Shown here: in pieces, positions 26,408-35,142 of the stretch | Position numbering within the stretch: the stretch's first letter is position 1 | Layout: the number at the start of each line of letters is the position of its first letter | Source of the DNA: an uncultured Prolixibacteraceae bacterium | Lineage (GTDB): Bacteria; Bacteroidota; Bacteroidia; Bacteroidales; Prolixibacteraceae | DNA: 64,000 nt | Assembly (NCBI GenBank): GCA_937915865.1 | Contig: CALGIG010000022.1 | Location: 104,036-168,035, forward strand | Direction: 5' to 3' | Program-made: the position numbers and the translations under genes | The notes under the pieces: model-generated | What the model was told of the DNA's origin: nothing | Database searches by the model: none | The model's input: the letters and a program-made list of their open reading frames with translations, nothing else

Positions 26408-28564
26408 ATGAAAGTCTATAAAACAGATGAAATCCGGAACATTGCTTTAATTGGTAATGCCGGCAGTGGGAAAACCACCCTTGCAGAAGCTATGCTTTTC
26501 GAGGGTGGAGTTATAAACCGCAGAGGTGACGTGATAAGTAAAAATACTGTATCCGACTACCATCTGATTGAGCAGGAATATGGAAACTCTGTAATGTCCT
26601 CTCTCCTTTATACTGAAGCTAATGGTAAAAAAATTAACATTCTGGATACACCTGGGATGGATGATTTTTGCGGTGGAGTTGTTTCATCGCTACAAGTTAC
26701 TGAACTTGGATTAATGGTTATTGATGCGTCAACAGGTATTGGCGCCGGAACCGAATCGGCCAACCGCCATGCAGAAACGGCTAAAACTCCAATGGTTTTT
26801 GTTATTAACCACCTCGATAACGAAAATGCCAATTTCGATCAAACCATCGAAAACCTTAAGGGCAAATTCGGAAATAAAGTTACAATTGTTCAATATCCGG
26901 TAGAAACAGGCTTGGGTTTCAATACAATCATCGATGTTTTGAAGATGAAAATGTATAAATATAAACCGGAAGGTGGGAAACCAGAAATATCAGAAATACC
27001 TGCATCAGAAAAAGACCGTGCAGACGAATTACACAACGAATTAATTGAAATGGCTGCCGAAAACGAAGAATCGCTGATGGAGCTTTACTTCGAACAAGGT
27101 TCATTGTCAGAAGATGATATGCGCAAAGGTATGCGTATTGGTATGCTTCAACGCGATTTTTTCCCTGTATTCTGTACATCGGCCAAGAAAAATATTGGTG
27201 TTGGCCGTTTGCTCGAATTTATCTGTAACATTGCCCCTACGCCAAGCCAAATACCAATGCGTGCCATTACTCAGGGAAAAGAAGTTACAATGAGCGAATC
27301 AGCCTCAACATCATTGTTTGTTTTTAAAACAGCAATAGAACAACACGTAGGCGAGGTTACATATTTCAAAGTAATGTCGGGCAAACTTACCGAAGGGAAA
27401 GACTTGTACAATACGTTTAATAATGGGAAAGAAAGATTATCTCAATTATTTGTTACTGCCGGAAAAACCCGCAATGCAGTTCCCGAACTGGTTGCAGGAG
27501 ATTTAGGCTGTACAGTAAAACTTAAAGACACTAAGTTCAACCAAACTCTTTGCGATAAAGAACTTGATATTAAATTTGCTCCTGTCAAATTTCCAGACCC
27601 TAAGTTCAGAGTTGCAGTAAAAGCTGTTAACGAAACAGAAGATGAAAAAGTCGGCGAAATTCTCCATAAAGTAAAAGACGAAGACCCTACTTACCTTGTA
27701 AACTACTCGAAAGAGCTGAAACAACTGATTGTTGAGGGTCAGGGCGAATACCACCTGAATACGCTGAAATGGTATTTCGATAATATTCATAAAATTGATA
27801 TTGAATATAAAGCTCCAAAAATTCCATACCGCGAAACCATAACCAAATTTGCACAAGCAGATTATCGTCACAAAAAACAATCGGGCGGTGCCGGACAATT
27901 TGGTGAAGTTCACATGATTATTGAACCTTATGAAGAAGGCAGTGACCCTAAAAATATGTTCTCATACGGCGGAAAGGAAATGAAAATTTCAGTACGTGAT
28001 ACCCAGGAATATCCATTGCAATGGGGTGGTAAACTCATTTACCATAACTGTATTGTTGGTGGATCAATTGATGCCCGCTTTATGCCTGCTATTCTGAAAG
28101 GTATCATGGAGAAAATGGAAGAAGGCCCACTTACCGGTTCGTATGCCCGCGACATCCGTGTTTATATTTACGATGGTAAAATGCACCCGGTTGATTCAAA
28201 CGAAATTTCATTCCGATTGGCCGGACGAAATGCCTTTAGTGCTGCCTTCCGCAATGCAGGGCCAAAAATTCTGGAACCAATTTACGACCTCGATGTTTGG
28301 GTACAAAGCGACCGTATGGGCGATGTAATGAGCGACCTGCAGGGACGCCGTGCATTGATTATGGGTATGGGTAGCGAAAAAGGTTATGAAAAAATTTCAG
28401 CCCGGGTTCCATTAAAAGAAATGAACAAATATTCAACTTCGTTAAGTTCATTAACCGGAGGCCGTGGCGTTTTCAACATGAAGTTTACTTCATACGAAAA
28501 AGTGCCACAGGAAGTACAGGACGAATTGCTTGCAGCTTATGCAGCCGAAGAAAAAGACGAATAG
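26408..28564 (+). CDS. fusA2: Elongation factor G-like protein (EF-G2) with altered GTPase motifs
   Basis: 718 aa, with the five-domain EF-G layout over its whole length. G1 GNAGSGKTT (17-25) is intact. Switch II reads DTPGMDDF, with Met84 in place of the His that activates hydrolysis in EF-G, and G4 reads NHLDNE instead of NKMD. In Bacteroides thetaiotaomicron a second EF-G supports translation during carbon starvation without normal ribosome-stimulated GTP hydrolysis; this gene is likely its equivalent (inference). It stands alone with its own promoter and strong hairpins downstream, and diverges strongly from fusA at 18979-21087. Confidence 0.9.
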   Translation: MKVYKTDEIRNIALIGNAGSGKTTLAEAMLFEGGVINRRGDVISKNTVSDYHLIEQEYGNSVMSSLLYTEANGKKINILDTPGMDDFCGGVVSSLQVTELGLMVIDASTGIGAGTESANRHAETAKTPMVFVINHLDNENANFDQTIENLKGKFGNKVTIVQYPVETGLGFNTIIDVLKMKMYKYKPEGGKPEISEIPASEKDRADELHNELIEMAAENEESLMELYFEQGSLSEDDMRKGMRIGMLQRDFFPVFCTSAKKNIGVGRLLEFICNIAPTPSQIPMRAITQGKEVTMSESASTSLFVFKTAIEQHVGEVTYFKVMSGKLTEGKDLYNTFNNGKERLSQLFVTAGKTRNAVPELVAGDLGCTVKLKDTKFNQTLCDKELDIKFAPVKFPDPKFRVAVKAVNETEDEKVGEILHKVKDEDPTYLVNYSKELKQLIVEGQGEYHLNTLKWYFDNIHKIDIEYKAPKIPYRETITKFAQADYRHKKQSGGAGQFGEVHMIIEPYEEGSDPKNMFSYGGKEMKISVRDTQEYPLQWGGKLIYHNCIVGGSIDARFMPAILKGIMEKMEEGPLTGSYARDIRVYIYDGKMHPVDSNEISFRLAGRNAFSAAFRNAGPKILEPIYDLDVWVQSDRMGDVMSDLQGRRALIMGMGSEKGYEKISARVPLKEMNKYSTSLSSLTGGRGVFNMKFTSYEKVPQEVQDELLAAYAAEEKDE

Positions 28565-28583
28565 AAATCAGACTACTTGTTAT

Positions 28584-28616
28584 AGTGAGCGGGTGACTTT
28601 GAGTCGCCCGCTCACT
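28584..28616 (+). terminator. Long hairpin after EF-G2
   Basis: A 14-bp stem (AGTGAGCGGGTGAC / GTCGCCCGCTCACT, one G-T wobble) with a 5-nt loop starts 19 nt after the stop codon. It has no T tract of its own and is followed by a second, canonical terminator, so it may protect the mRNA 3-prime end. Confidence 0.6.
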
Positions 28617-28641
28617 AATATCTACTAACTATCAAACAAAG

Positions 28642-28668
28642 AACCCGGGAATGCCACCCGGGTTTTTT
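28642..28668 (+). terminator. Intrinsic terminator
   Basis: AACCCGGG, a 7-nt loop and CCCGGGTT followed by six T. This is a canonical rho-independent terminator for the EF-G2 transcript. Confidence 0.8.
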
Positions 28669-28749
28669 CATTCCCTTAATTATTTAAAATCTGAGTTTCC
28701 ACGATGGCACAGTAATTGGAATAAACTTGCTTTCAAATTAGTAATCCTG

Positions 28750-29397
28750 ATGAAACTATTTCTTGCCATTCTAGCCTGCCTTTTGTTGGTCTTCTCAGTA
28801 ACCGCACAACCTTTACTCGACGAAAATAGAGAACCTATCCCTTTTGCCTTGTCAAAAAAATACAATAAGCTTATCGACCTAACAAAAATCAAAACATGCG
28901 TATTGAAATGCTACAATAATGATTCGTTGTATATCAAATACAATAAGGATTTTAATAGTGTATCCGGTGATGAAATTATTGAAGGATTCACCATTGATAC
29001 GATATTAAATCTTAAAGCAAAAGCAACGAAATATAAAATAAATGAGGGCACTTTATGGCTCTACAGAATAGAGAGTAATACAGCAGAGATGCTTTATGCA
29101 GAAATAGAAAAATTCGTAATACCAGAAGGTGGACATATCTGCTTCTTCCCTAAACAATCAAAGCTAAATTTGAAAGGGCCCAGGTTCTTTTACAAAAAAG
29201 ATGCTGCAAGCCTCACAAGCATTCACGGCTATCAATATGGCAACCAGCTATATATAGAATATTTTGAACCCAACGGTTCTGCAACTTCAAAAAATATTAT
29301 TATCAACAAAGTTGGTTATATATTTACCGTTGGGAGCAGAAACATTCTTAAACCGAAAAAAGCTCCGCCATCTAAGGCGGGAAAAATTATGCTATAA
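28750..29397 (+). CDS. Secreted protein of unknown function
   Basis: 215 aa from the ATG at 28750. An in-frame upstream ATG at 28651 lies inside the terminator hairpin and would hide the signal peptide, so I reject it. MKLFLAILACLLLVFSVTAQ is a clear signal peptide with a VTAQ-type cleavage site. The mature part has no recognisable motif: mixed charged beta-like sequence and a basic C-terminus (KPKKAPPSKAGK). No paralogue is in the window. It is downstream of EF-G2 but separated by a terminator, so it probably has its own promoter. Confidence 0.75.
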   Translation: MKLFLAILACLLLVFSVTAQPLLDENREPIPFALSKKYNKLIDLTKIKTCVLKCYNNDSLYIKYNKDFNSVSGDEIIEGFTIDTILNLKAKATKYKINEGTLWLYRIESNTAEMLYAEIEKFVIPEGGHICFFPKQSKLNLKGPRFFYKKDAASLTSIHGYQYGNQLYIEYFEPNGSATSKNIIINKVGYIFTVGSRNILKPKKAPPSKAGKIML

Positions 29398-29511
29398 GGA
29401 TTGATTAAAAGTTTGTACTTCCTGGTTCATTTAAGAATGATCTCCATTTTTCAAGAGAATTAGGACATGAACGAACACAATCAATATCAACTTATTACTT
29501 GGTATTGAATC

Positions 29512-30492
29512 CTATACATGAATCTTCTTTTGGTACACACCAAAAATAAAATTGGGGTTTGCTACATCTCTCAAGTATTTATCTTCTTCCTCAAATAATC
29601 TTTCCAGAACCTGCTTAGCCACAGAGTCGTCAGAAACAAAATGATGGGCAATGTCCTTAAGAACCATCATTAACAAATCTCCGCCATTTTTTTTTTCTTC
29701 TAAGACCACAAACTTACTGTGGATAACAGGTATTATTGTTTCAGATTCAACAGCCTCCGACGGATCAGAAATAATCATCCGCAATAAACCAGGAGCATAG
29801 ACTACTTTTCTTGTATAATTTGTAAGATATCTGGTTTTATATTCTTTAGGAATAATATCCGAAAGTCTGTTCATTTCCAATATTTGCTCCTTTGAGAATT
29901 GAAGTCTGTTCTTTCCAACATACTCATTTAAAACCAGGAATCCATTATTCTTTAAGGTTCTGGATATTCTATCTGCAATCAGATCAATATTTTTAAAATG
30001 GTGAAGCGCTGAATAGAAAAGCACAACATCATAGTAGTCTTGTTTTAAATCAAATGAATAAAAATCAGCCTGTTCAAACCGGATGTTACAAAGTCTTTTT
30101 TCTGCTACCTTTTTATTAGCATCGTTAATTGACTCGGCGGAAAGGTCGATGCCCAGAACCTCTTTAAAATACCCACTTTCTGCCAACTTTATTTCCCGGT
30201 TGCCCACACCACAGGCTACAGACAATAATTTTAATTCTCTTCGGTTTTGAAAATAATTCTCAGAAAGGTAAATATCAAAAGTTTTTTGAGGATCGCCTGT
30301 TAACTTTTCGTTTTCTCGTTGCTTAACCTCAGGAATAATCCACCAGTTCGATCCATCTGCCCCCATTGGATTAAACGTACTTTGCGTACGTTTGCGGGAG
30401 TTAAGGGTTATTTTCTTTATGAAATAATTGGCTCCTCTTTGTTTGACTTTAGTAAATGATTCTATTATATCACCTTTATTAATCAGGTTCAT
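29512..30492 (-). CDS. Class I SAM-dependent methyltransferase
   Basis: 326 aa. The Rossmann core lies at about 75-200: motif I LLSVACGVGNREIKLAE (glycine loop modified to ACGVGN), VLGIDLSAESI (acidic ribose-binding position), FEQADFYSFD and VVLFYSALHHF (motif IV region), ending GFLVLNEYVG. The C-terminal 130 residues are family-specific. The substrate is not evident; the neighbours (FkbM-like protein, GT-C glycosyltransferase) suggest a glycan or lipid modification role, which is inference. It is 14 nt downstream of the FkbM-like gene, so likely co-transcribed. Confidence 0.85.
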   Translation of the reverse strand: MNLINKGDIIESFTKVKQRGANYFIKKITLNSRKRTQSTFNPMGADGSNWWIIPEVKQRENEKLTGDPQKTFDIYLSENYFQNRRELKLLSVACGVGNREIKLAESGYFKEVLGIDLSAESINDANKKVAEKRLCNIRFEQADFYSFDLKQDYYDVVLFYSALHHFKNIDLIADRISRTLKNNGFLVLNEYVGKNRLQFSKEQILEMNRLSDIIPKEYKTRYLTNYTRKVVYAPGLLRMIISDPSEAVESETIIPVIHSKFVVLEEKKNGGDLLMMVLKDIAHHFVSDDSVAKQVLERLFEEEDKYLRDVANPNFIFGVYQKKIHV

Positions 30493-30506
30493 AGTTCATT
30501 ATCTAT

Positions 30507-31376
30507 TTAGAGTATTCTGTTTCGTTCGTATTTCCATTCTTTAATTTCTTCAAATTTTCTGATTCCTTCAGCAATAGAGGGATGCTGCAAAACCGACTCA
30601 ACGCTGACTTCAGGAATTAATTCGTCAGCAATTCCATTTTTAATAAAAATGATGTTAAAGCCAAGTTCGTTAGCTCCAACCAACCTATAACCTTTTTGGT
30701 TGGCCAATTTGGTCATTGCAATAGGCGATGCTCCATGATAAACCGGATGTTTCCCCGGATAAAAATAGTTTGGATCGTAAGGTACAACAATATCTTCAAA
30801 CCCAAATTCATTATGCGTTTCGATGATTACAACCTGAGGCTGAACAATCTCCAATGCCTCCCAAACCCAGTAGTCATTTCCATCAATATCGATAGATAAT
30901 AGTCCTATCTCTCCTTTAAAACCAGCGCCTTCAATTAATTGATTAATATTTTCCCGTTTAACCATTTCGCAAACAAATTTGGGCGAATAGTGCCACGGAT
31001 GTGGATATTTGCTAAAAAAACGCTTTCCTCGTTTTATACTTGTTTTATTACCGTCGATAAACAATCCATTCCAGCCAAAATTAAAATAGAGGTTTGCACT
31101 GTTACTGTTCACTCCGTCATCGGAACCAATTTCTATAAAAGTCTTATTCTCCATCCCTAGAACAGCAAAGATGAAAAGCAGTTTTCCATCTTCTTCAAAT
31201 TGAGAAAAAACCCGAAATCCGGTGTCTTTTAACTTCGGAAGATTACCATTCAATTTACAATCATGATAATAATGAAAAAGCTGTCGCTGAGTGATTTGAG
31301 TTGAAGGGGAAAAACGGTTGCGAATTTTAAATATTTGGAAGTAATTCTTTAAAAAAGTTCTAATCCATGTTCTCAT
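30507..31376 (-). CDS. FkbM-like methyltransferase-fold protein
   Basis: 289 aa. A Rossmann-like SAM-binding start is visible at TFIEIGSDDGVNSNSANLYF, with an aromatic strand WNGLFIDGN, then LLSIDIDGNDYWVWEAL and VVIIETHNEF, the pattern of FkbM-type O-methyltransferases and related proteins of polysaccharide clusters. The first ~60 residues are basic and hydrophobic without a clear signal. Substrate unknown. It is in tandem with the methyltransferase at 29512-30492. Confidence 0.65.
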   Translation of the reverse strand: MRTWIRTFLKNYFQIFKIRNRFSPSTQITQRQLFHYYHDCKLNGNLPKLKDTGFRVFSQFEEDGKLLFIFAVLGMENKTFIEIGSDDGVNSNSANLYFNFGWNGLFIDGNKTSIKRGKRFFSKYPHPWHYSPKFVCEMVKRENINQLIEGAGFKGEIGLLSIDIDGNDYWVWEALEIVQPQVVIIETHNEFGFEDIVVPYDPNYFYPGKHPVYHGASPIAMTKLANQKGYRLVGANELGFNIIFIKNGIADELIPEVSVESVLQHPSIAEGIRKFEEIKEWKYERNRIL

Positions 31377-31533
31377 TTTCCAGTCATTTTATGCTCCGAA
31401 TTTAGCTTATATCTTAATGAAAGTTGTACAGACATTCAACCTATTATAAATCTTTGAACTATTTTGGAAAAAGATTCCGATTCGTTATCATTCTCATTCA
31501 GGTGCGAACAACAAGCCCATATATCGATAAACA

Positions 31534-33597
31534 TTATTCAACAGAATATATCCATATCTTCCAATCATCAATATATATCTCGTTTTTTTTGTTGTTCCAA
31601 ACATAAATTTTCATTACCGAATTCGCCTTAATATCCTCTCGTTTAATAATTTCATTTACCGCAGACTGCCACCAACTACCTTTCGACTTAATGTACTTAC
31701 TTAGCTCAAATCCCTTCCAAAAATATTGCTTTCCATTGGTCTCCATTGTTATCACTAAACTGCATTCCGCGCTGTTAACTGCCAAAATCTCAAGTTTCGG
31801 AGAAACGACGATCTGTTTTATGGAATCAGTTAGTAACGAATCGATAGGAATAGTGCAACAAACCGAAAACTCACCCAATTTTTCAGAATATTTTCCTGAA
31901 AATACCCGATCTCCAACTAAATCAGTTGCATTATTCCAAAATCTCGCTGGTGTTTCAAAATTGTTCCCGGCTTTAAACAAGAGTTGCTGGCTTAACTTAT
32001 TATTCCCCAGATCATATAAATAAAAATTCAACTTTTTGTCACTGAAAACCGGATATGATGCCGAAACTGCATAAAATGGTAAATCCTGATCATCCATTCC
32101 ACTTAAATAACGGGTATACCAATTGTTCAGTAAATATTTCCGCACATTATTTTTAAAATGAAAGGTATCAGCTTCAGCATAGCTAATAAACTGACAGGGA
32201 GCGATTGACGAGAACCCGGAGTAATAATTACCTAACCGTTTCTGAACAACATCAGTAATAACAACACACTGCCCGTTTTTGTCGATCAACTCATTCATAA
32301 CATTTGCTTTCTGGCGTTTGTAATCAACTTTCCGGGCATAGCGCATCATATCTGCCGGTTGCAAAAGCAATATCAGCAGCATTACGGACACGAATAATCC
32401 TTTCCGGCGATCATTTAATTCTAACAATAAAGTGAGTCCAATTAGAATCGCTAAAGGCAGGTACAACAAGTAGGCGCTATTGCTGTGTTGGTACCATGTT
32501 ACGGCAAATGCGATGCTTAAAAGAAAAAACAGGAGTAGCCGAAACTTTACCTGCGTAAAATAATCTTTTACTACAAAAGTTGCTCCAAGCGATACAACAG
32601 GAATAATAAACAGGTAGTGCCTGGGATCGAGGCACATCGGCACATAAGATGTTGCTGAGATACTCATGAAATTGGAGGAAACCAACAAGATAACCGATGC
32701 TACAACAAAAAACGATTTTGGAGTATCCGTTTTCAGGAGTGATTGAACAGGAATAAAAAGTAATCCGGGTATGACAAATAGAAATCCTAGCAGCAAATCA
32801 TTGGTCAAAAAAAGCTGAAATAAACCATAGGTAATTCGTTTCAATGTTTCGGCAAACGGTTGCTGATCGTAGCTGCACGCATTTAAATAGCTGTTGGAAA
32901 CAATTGAATGGAAACGTTCAAAGGCATTGCCAAAAGCAAGCTGGCAAACAATTAAATACCCGAGTAAAAATGCTACGCTAAAAGATATAAACTGGAGCCA
33001 AAATTTCAGCGAACGTTTCAGAATCAAATCAGTACCAATCAACCAGATAACCCATGGAATTGCCAAAACAACCGTTTCCTTGGAGTTAAACCCAAGGAAC
33101 AAAGCCAATGCAGCTAAAAAAGAATAAACAAACCTGGGACTTTCCCGAGGTAAATACTTGTACGAATAAACAATGTAGCTAAACAAAAAAACGAAAAAAG
33201 TTACTGCCACATCAGGCATCAGCTTATCCGAATAAAAAAAAGTCCAGTTATTGAATACAAATAGCGACAGCCCTACTGTCAGCACTTGCCAATTTTCACG
33301 TTTTAATAAATGGTAGATTAATAACAAGGTACCTATTGAAAACAATAAAGCCGGAAGAGCAGAAGACAAATCATTGACACCAAATAGTTTATAGAATACA
33401 GCGGTTAAACCAACAAGAACCAAACGAAAAGAATAATGATTTGAAGCATCAAAACTACCATGAGTTAAGTTGGTTGCCAACCTGGCATATTCCATATCGT
33501 CGTATCCATAATGGCCAAGATAACCCCCAAAGTGGTGCATTAAAAAAGCAACTATGAAAAATAATAAAACAGACCGGTTAAAATTTTTCTCTTTCAA
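31534..33597 (-). CDS. GT-C-type integral membrane glycosyltransferase (GT39/ArnT-like)
   Basis: About 687 aa from the TTG at 33597; an in-frame ATG at 33675 would overlap the upstream gene by 53 nt and is less likely. Twelve or so membrane helices fill the first ~440 residues. The first external loop carries HYGYDDMEYARLATNL, the acidic catalytic-type motif of GT-C enzymes that use polyprenyl-phosphate sugars. A soluble C-terminal domain of ~230 residues has no recognised motif. It may glycosylate surface proteins or lipids; the adjacent T9SS cargo gene makes protein or LPS modification plausible, but this is inference. Confidence 0.8.
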   Translation of the reverse strand: MKEKNFNRSVLLFFIVAFLMHHFGGYLGHYGYDDMEYARLATNLTHGSFDASNHYSFRLVLVGLTAVFYKLFGVNDLSSALPALLFSIGTLLLIYHLLKRENWQVLTVGLSLFVFNNWTFFYSDKLMPDVAVTFFVFLFSYIVYSYKYLPRESPRFVYSFLAALALFLGFNSKETVVLAIPWVIWLIGTDLILKRSLKFWLQFISFSVAFLLGYLIVCQLAFGNAFERFHSIVSNSYLNACSYDQQPFAETLKRITYGLFQLFLTNDLLLGFLFVIPGLLFIPVQSLLKTDTPKSFFVVASVILLVSSNFMSISATSYVPMCLDPRHYLFIIPVVSLGATFVVKDYFTQVKFRLLLFFLLSIAFAVTWYQHSNSAYLLYLPLAILIGLTLLLELNDRRKGLFVSVMLLILLLQPADMMRYARKVDYKRQKANVMNELIDKNGQCVVITDVVQKRLGNYYSGFSSIAPCQFISYAEADTFHFKNNVRKYLLNNWYTRYLSGMDDQDLPFYAVSASYPVFSDKKLNFYLYDLGNNKLSQQLLFKAGNNFETPARFWNNATDLVGDRVFSGKYSEKLGEFSVCCTIPIDSLLTDSIKQIVVSPKLEILAVNSAECSLVITMETNGKQYFWKGFELSKYIKSKGSWWQSAVNEIIKREDIKANSVMKIYVWNNKKNEIYIDDWKIWIYSVE

Positions 33598-33622
33598 AAT
33601 GGACGTATCTGCGTATAAAAAA

Positions 33623-34951
33623 TCACTTATCCCTAAACAAATGGAAAAAACCGTTTTCCTTTCGCCGTACCCCATCGCGGCCTATACCTTCGGCCACCCA
33701 AAAATAAACGCCAGGAGTAGCCATACGGCCACCAACTTTTCCGTCCCAAACAGCTGCCGAAATTGAAGTTGCTGAATTATAAAATCCCTGGACGTTACCG
33801 CTTTCCCAAGTATGTAAAACCTTCCCCCAACGATTCAATATAGTGAACTTAATTGTTTTCATGGAGAAATATTTAATGGCAAAATTATCGTTTTTACCAT
33901 CGCCATTGGGGGTGAACACATTAGGCGCATCAATAAACGAAGTATCAACTTTGATATAGTCGTCGATATAAGAATAGTCGGAACAGGTAATTGACTCGGT
34001 TGTTCTTTTAGCAACCAGTTTAACCAGGTATTCGCCGGATGCTTCGTATGTGTACACCGGATCGCGGTTGTAAACAACTTCCTGTATACTATCCTTGAAT
34101 GTTCCTGCATCCTTTTCTTTTTTTATAACATCAAGCGATTTATAAAAGTACCATTCGAAAGAAGTTGCATTTTCCGAATTATTGGTAAAGCTAACCGTTA
34201 ATGGCGCTTCATATTTACTTGGATCACTTCGTTTGTCTTTCCCTGGCCCCTGACCCTCAATTTTGTAATCGAACGAAGCTTTTGTAACAATTGAAGTATA
34301 TTCTACATTTGCTTCTGCACTACATCCGAATTTATCAAACACAACAAATGTATAAACGGTATTTTTTGTTGGTGGATCTGATTTTATTAACGTAGCATAA
34401 TTACCTAAAAGTGCATCCCCATCCTTCCAACTTACATTTAAATCCTTTTTCAGAGTAAGAACCTGTCTTGTATTTAAATCGACATATAAAAAATCAGGCG
34501 AGTCAAATGTTCCATGTAATGTTAACGAGCTACAATTCGAATCGGTAATTTCAGCTTTTGCCTCTATGTAGTTATTGAAGACCCAGGCTGTGTATGTCTT
34601 TAAACCAGATAACGTATTAATTTTTACCCTGTAGCAACCATCGGCCAAACCCGAAATAGATGAAGTTTGATTCCCGGATTGATCGGATGAAAAAAAGTCG
34701 AAGGTCCCTGTTGTGGTGTTGTATTTCTGCCACTCGAAATTACCAGTTTCGCCCTGGGGATAGCTGGCAATCAACGAAGCTTCCAAGATGCCTTTCTCAC
34801 CGCAAAAAACATGAATATTATCCTGGGCTCCACTCGAATATTCAGTTGGAACAATAATTCCAGTTGGCATAATTTGCGCCTCCAATCTACCCTGAGAAAC
34901 AACTACGAAGCTCAAAAACAACAAAATAGGAACAAATCGAAACGTATTCAT
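33623..34951 (-). CDS. Surface protein with T9SS type B (gliding-motility-associated) C-terminal domain
   Basis: 442 aa. The hydrophobic N-terminus (FVPILLFLSFVVVSQGRLEAQ) is a signal peptide. The middle (about 60-330) is Ig/PKD-like, with DGCYRVKINTL and SGEYLVKLVAKRT strands. The last ~90 residues are the type IX sorting domain: NVFTPNGDGKNDNFAI, FTILNRWGKVLHTWE, AVWDGKVGGRMATPGVYFWV. Proteins of this class cross the outer membrane through the type IX system. Its function beyond adhesion or scaffolding is unknown. It is 25 nt upstream of the GT-C gene, the first gene of that group. Confidence 0.9.
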   Translation of the reverse strand: MNTFRFVPILLFLSFVVVSQGRLEAQIMPTGIIVPTEYSSGAQDNIHVFCGEKGILEASLIASYPQGETGNFEWQKYNTTTGTFDFFSSDQSGNQTSSISGLADGCYRVKINTLSGLKTYTAWVFNNYIEAKAEITDSNCSSLTLHGTFDSPDFLYVDLNTRQVLTLKKDLNVSWKDGDALLGNYATLIKSDPPTKNTVYTFVVFDKFGCSAEANVEYTSIVTKASFDYKIEGQGPGKDKRSDPSKYEAPLTVSFTNNSENATSFEWYFYKSLDVIKKEKDAGTFKDSIQEVVYNRDPVYTYEASGEYLVKLVAKRTTESITCSDYSYIDDYIKVDTSFIDAPNVFTPNGDGKNDNFAIKYFSMKTIKFTILNRWGKVLHTWESGNVQGFYNSATSISAAVWDGKVGGRMATPGVYFWVAEGIGRDGVRRKENGFFHLFRDK

Positions 34952-35142
34952 TATCCTGATTTATTAACAGTGCACAATATTAACGCTAAAAATTGTATAA
35001 TCTTTTGTAACTCTTGAAATTTTCCTGATGTTTGACTAGCCTTTAGGACATATTACAACATTGTTGAAAACTCATACTACTACCTACATCATAACAGGAA
35101 AAACAGTCTTACTTTTGAGGCGAAACCAGAAGAATTAAAGTC

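Noticed and set aside
28651..28749. N-terminal extension of the secreted protein at 28750
   Set aside because: The extension would start inside the EF-G2 terminator and place 33 residues before a perfect signal peptide.
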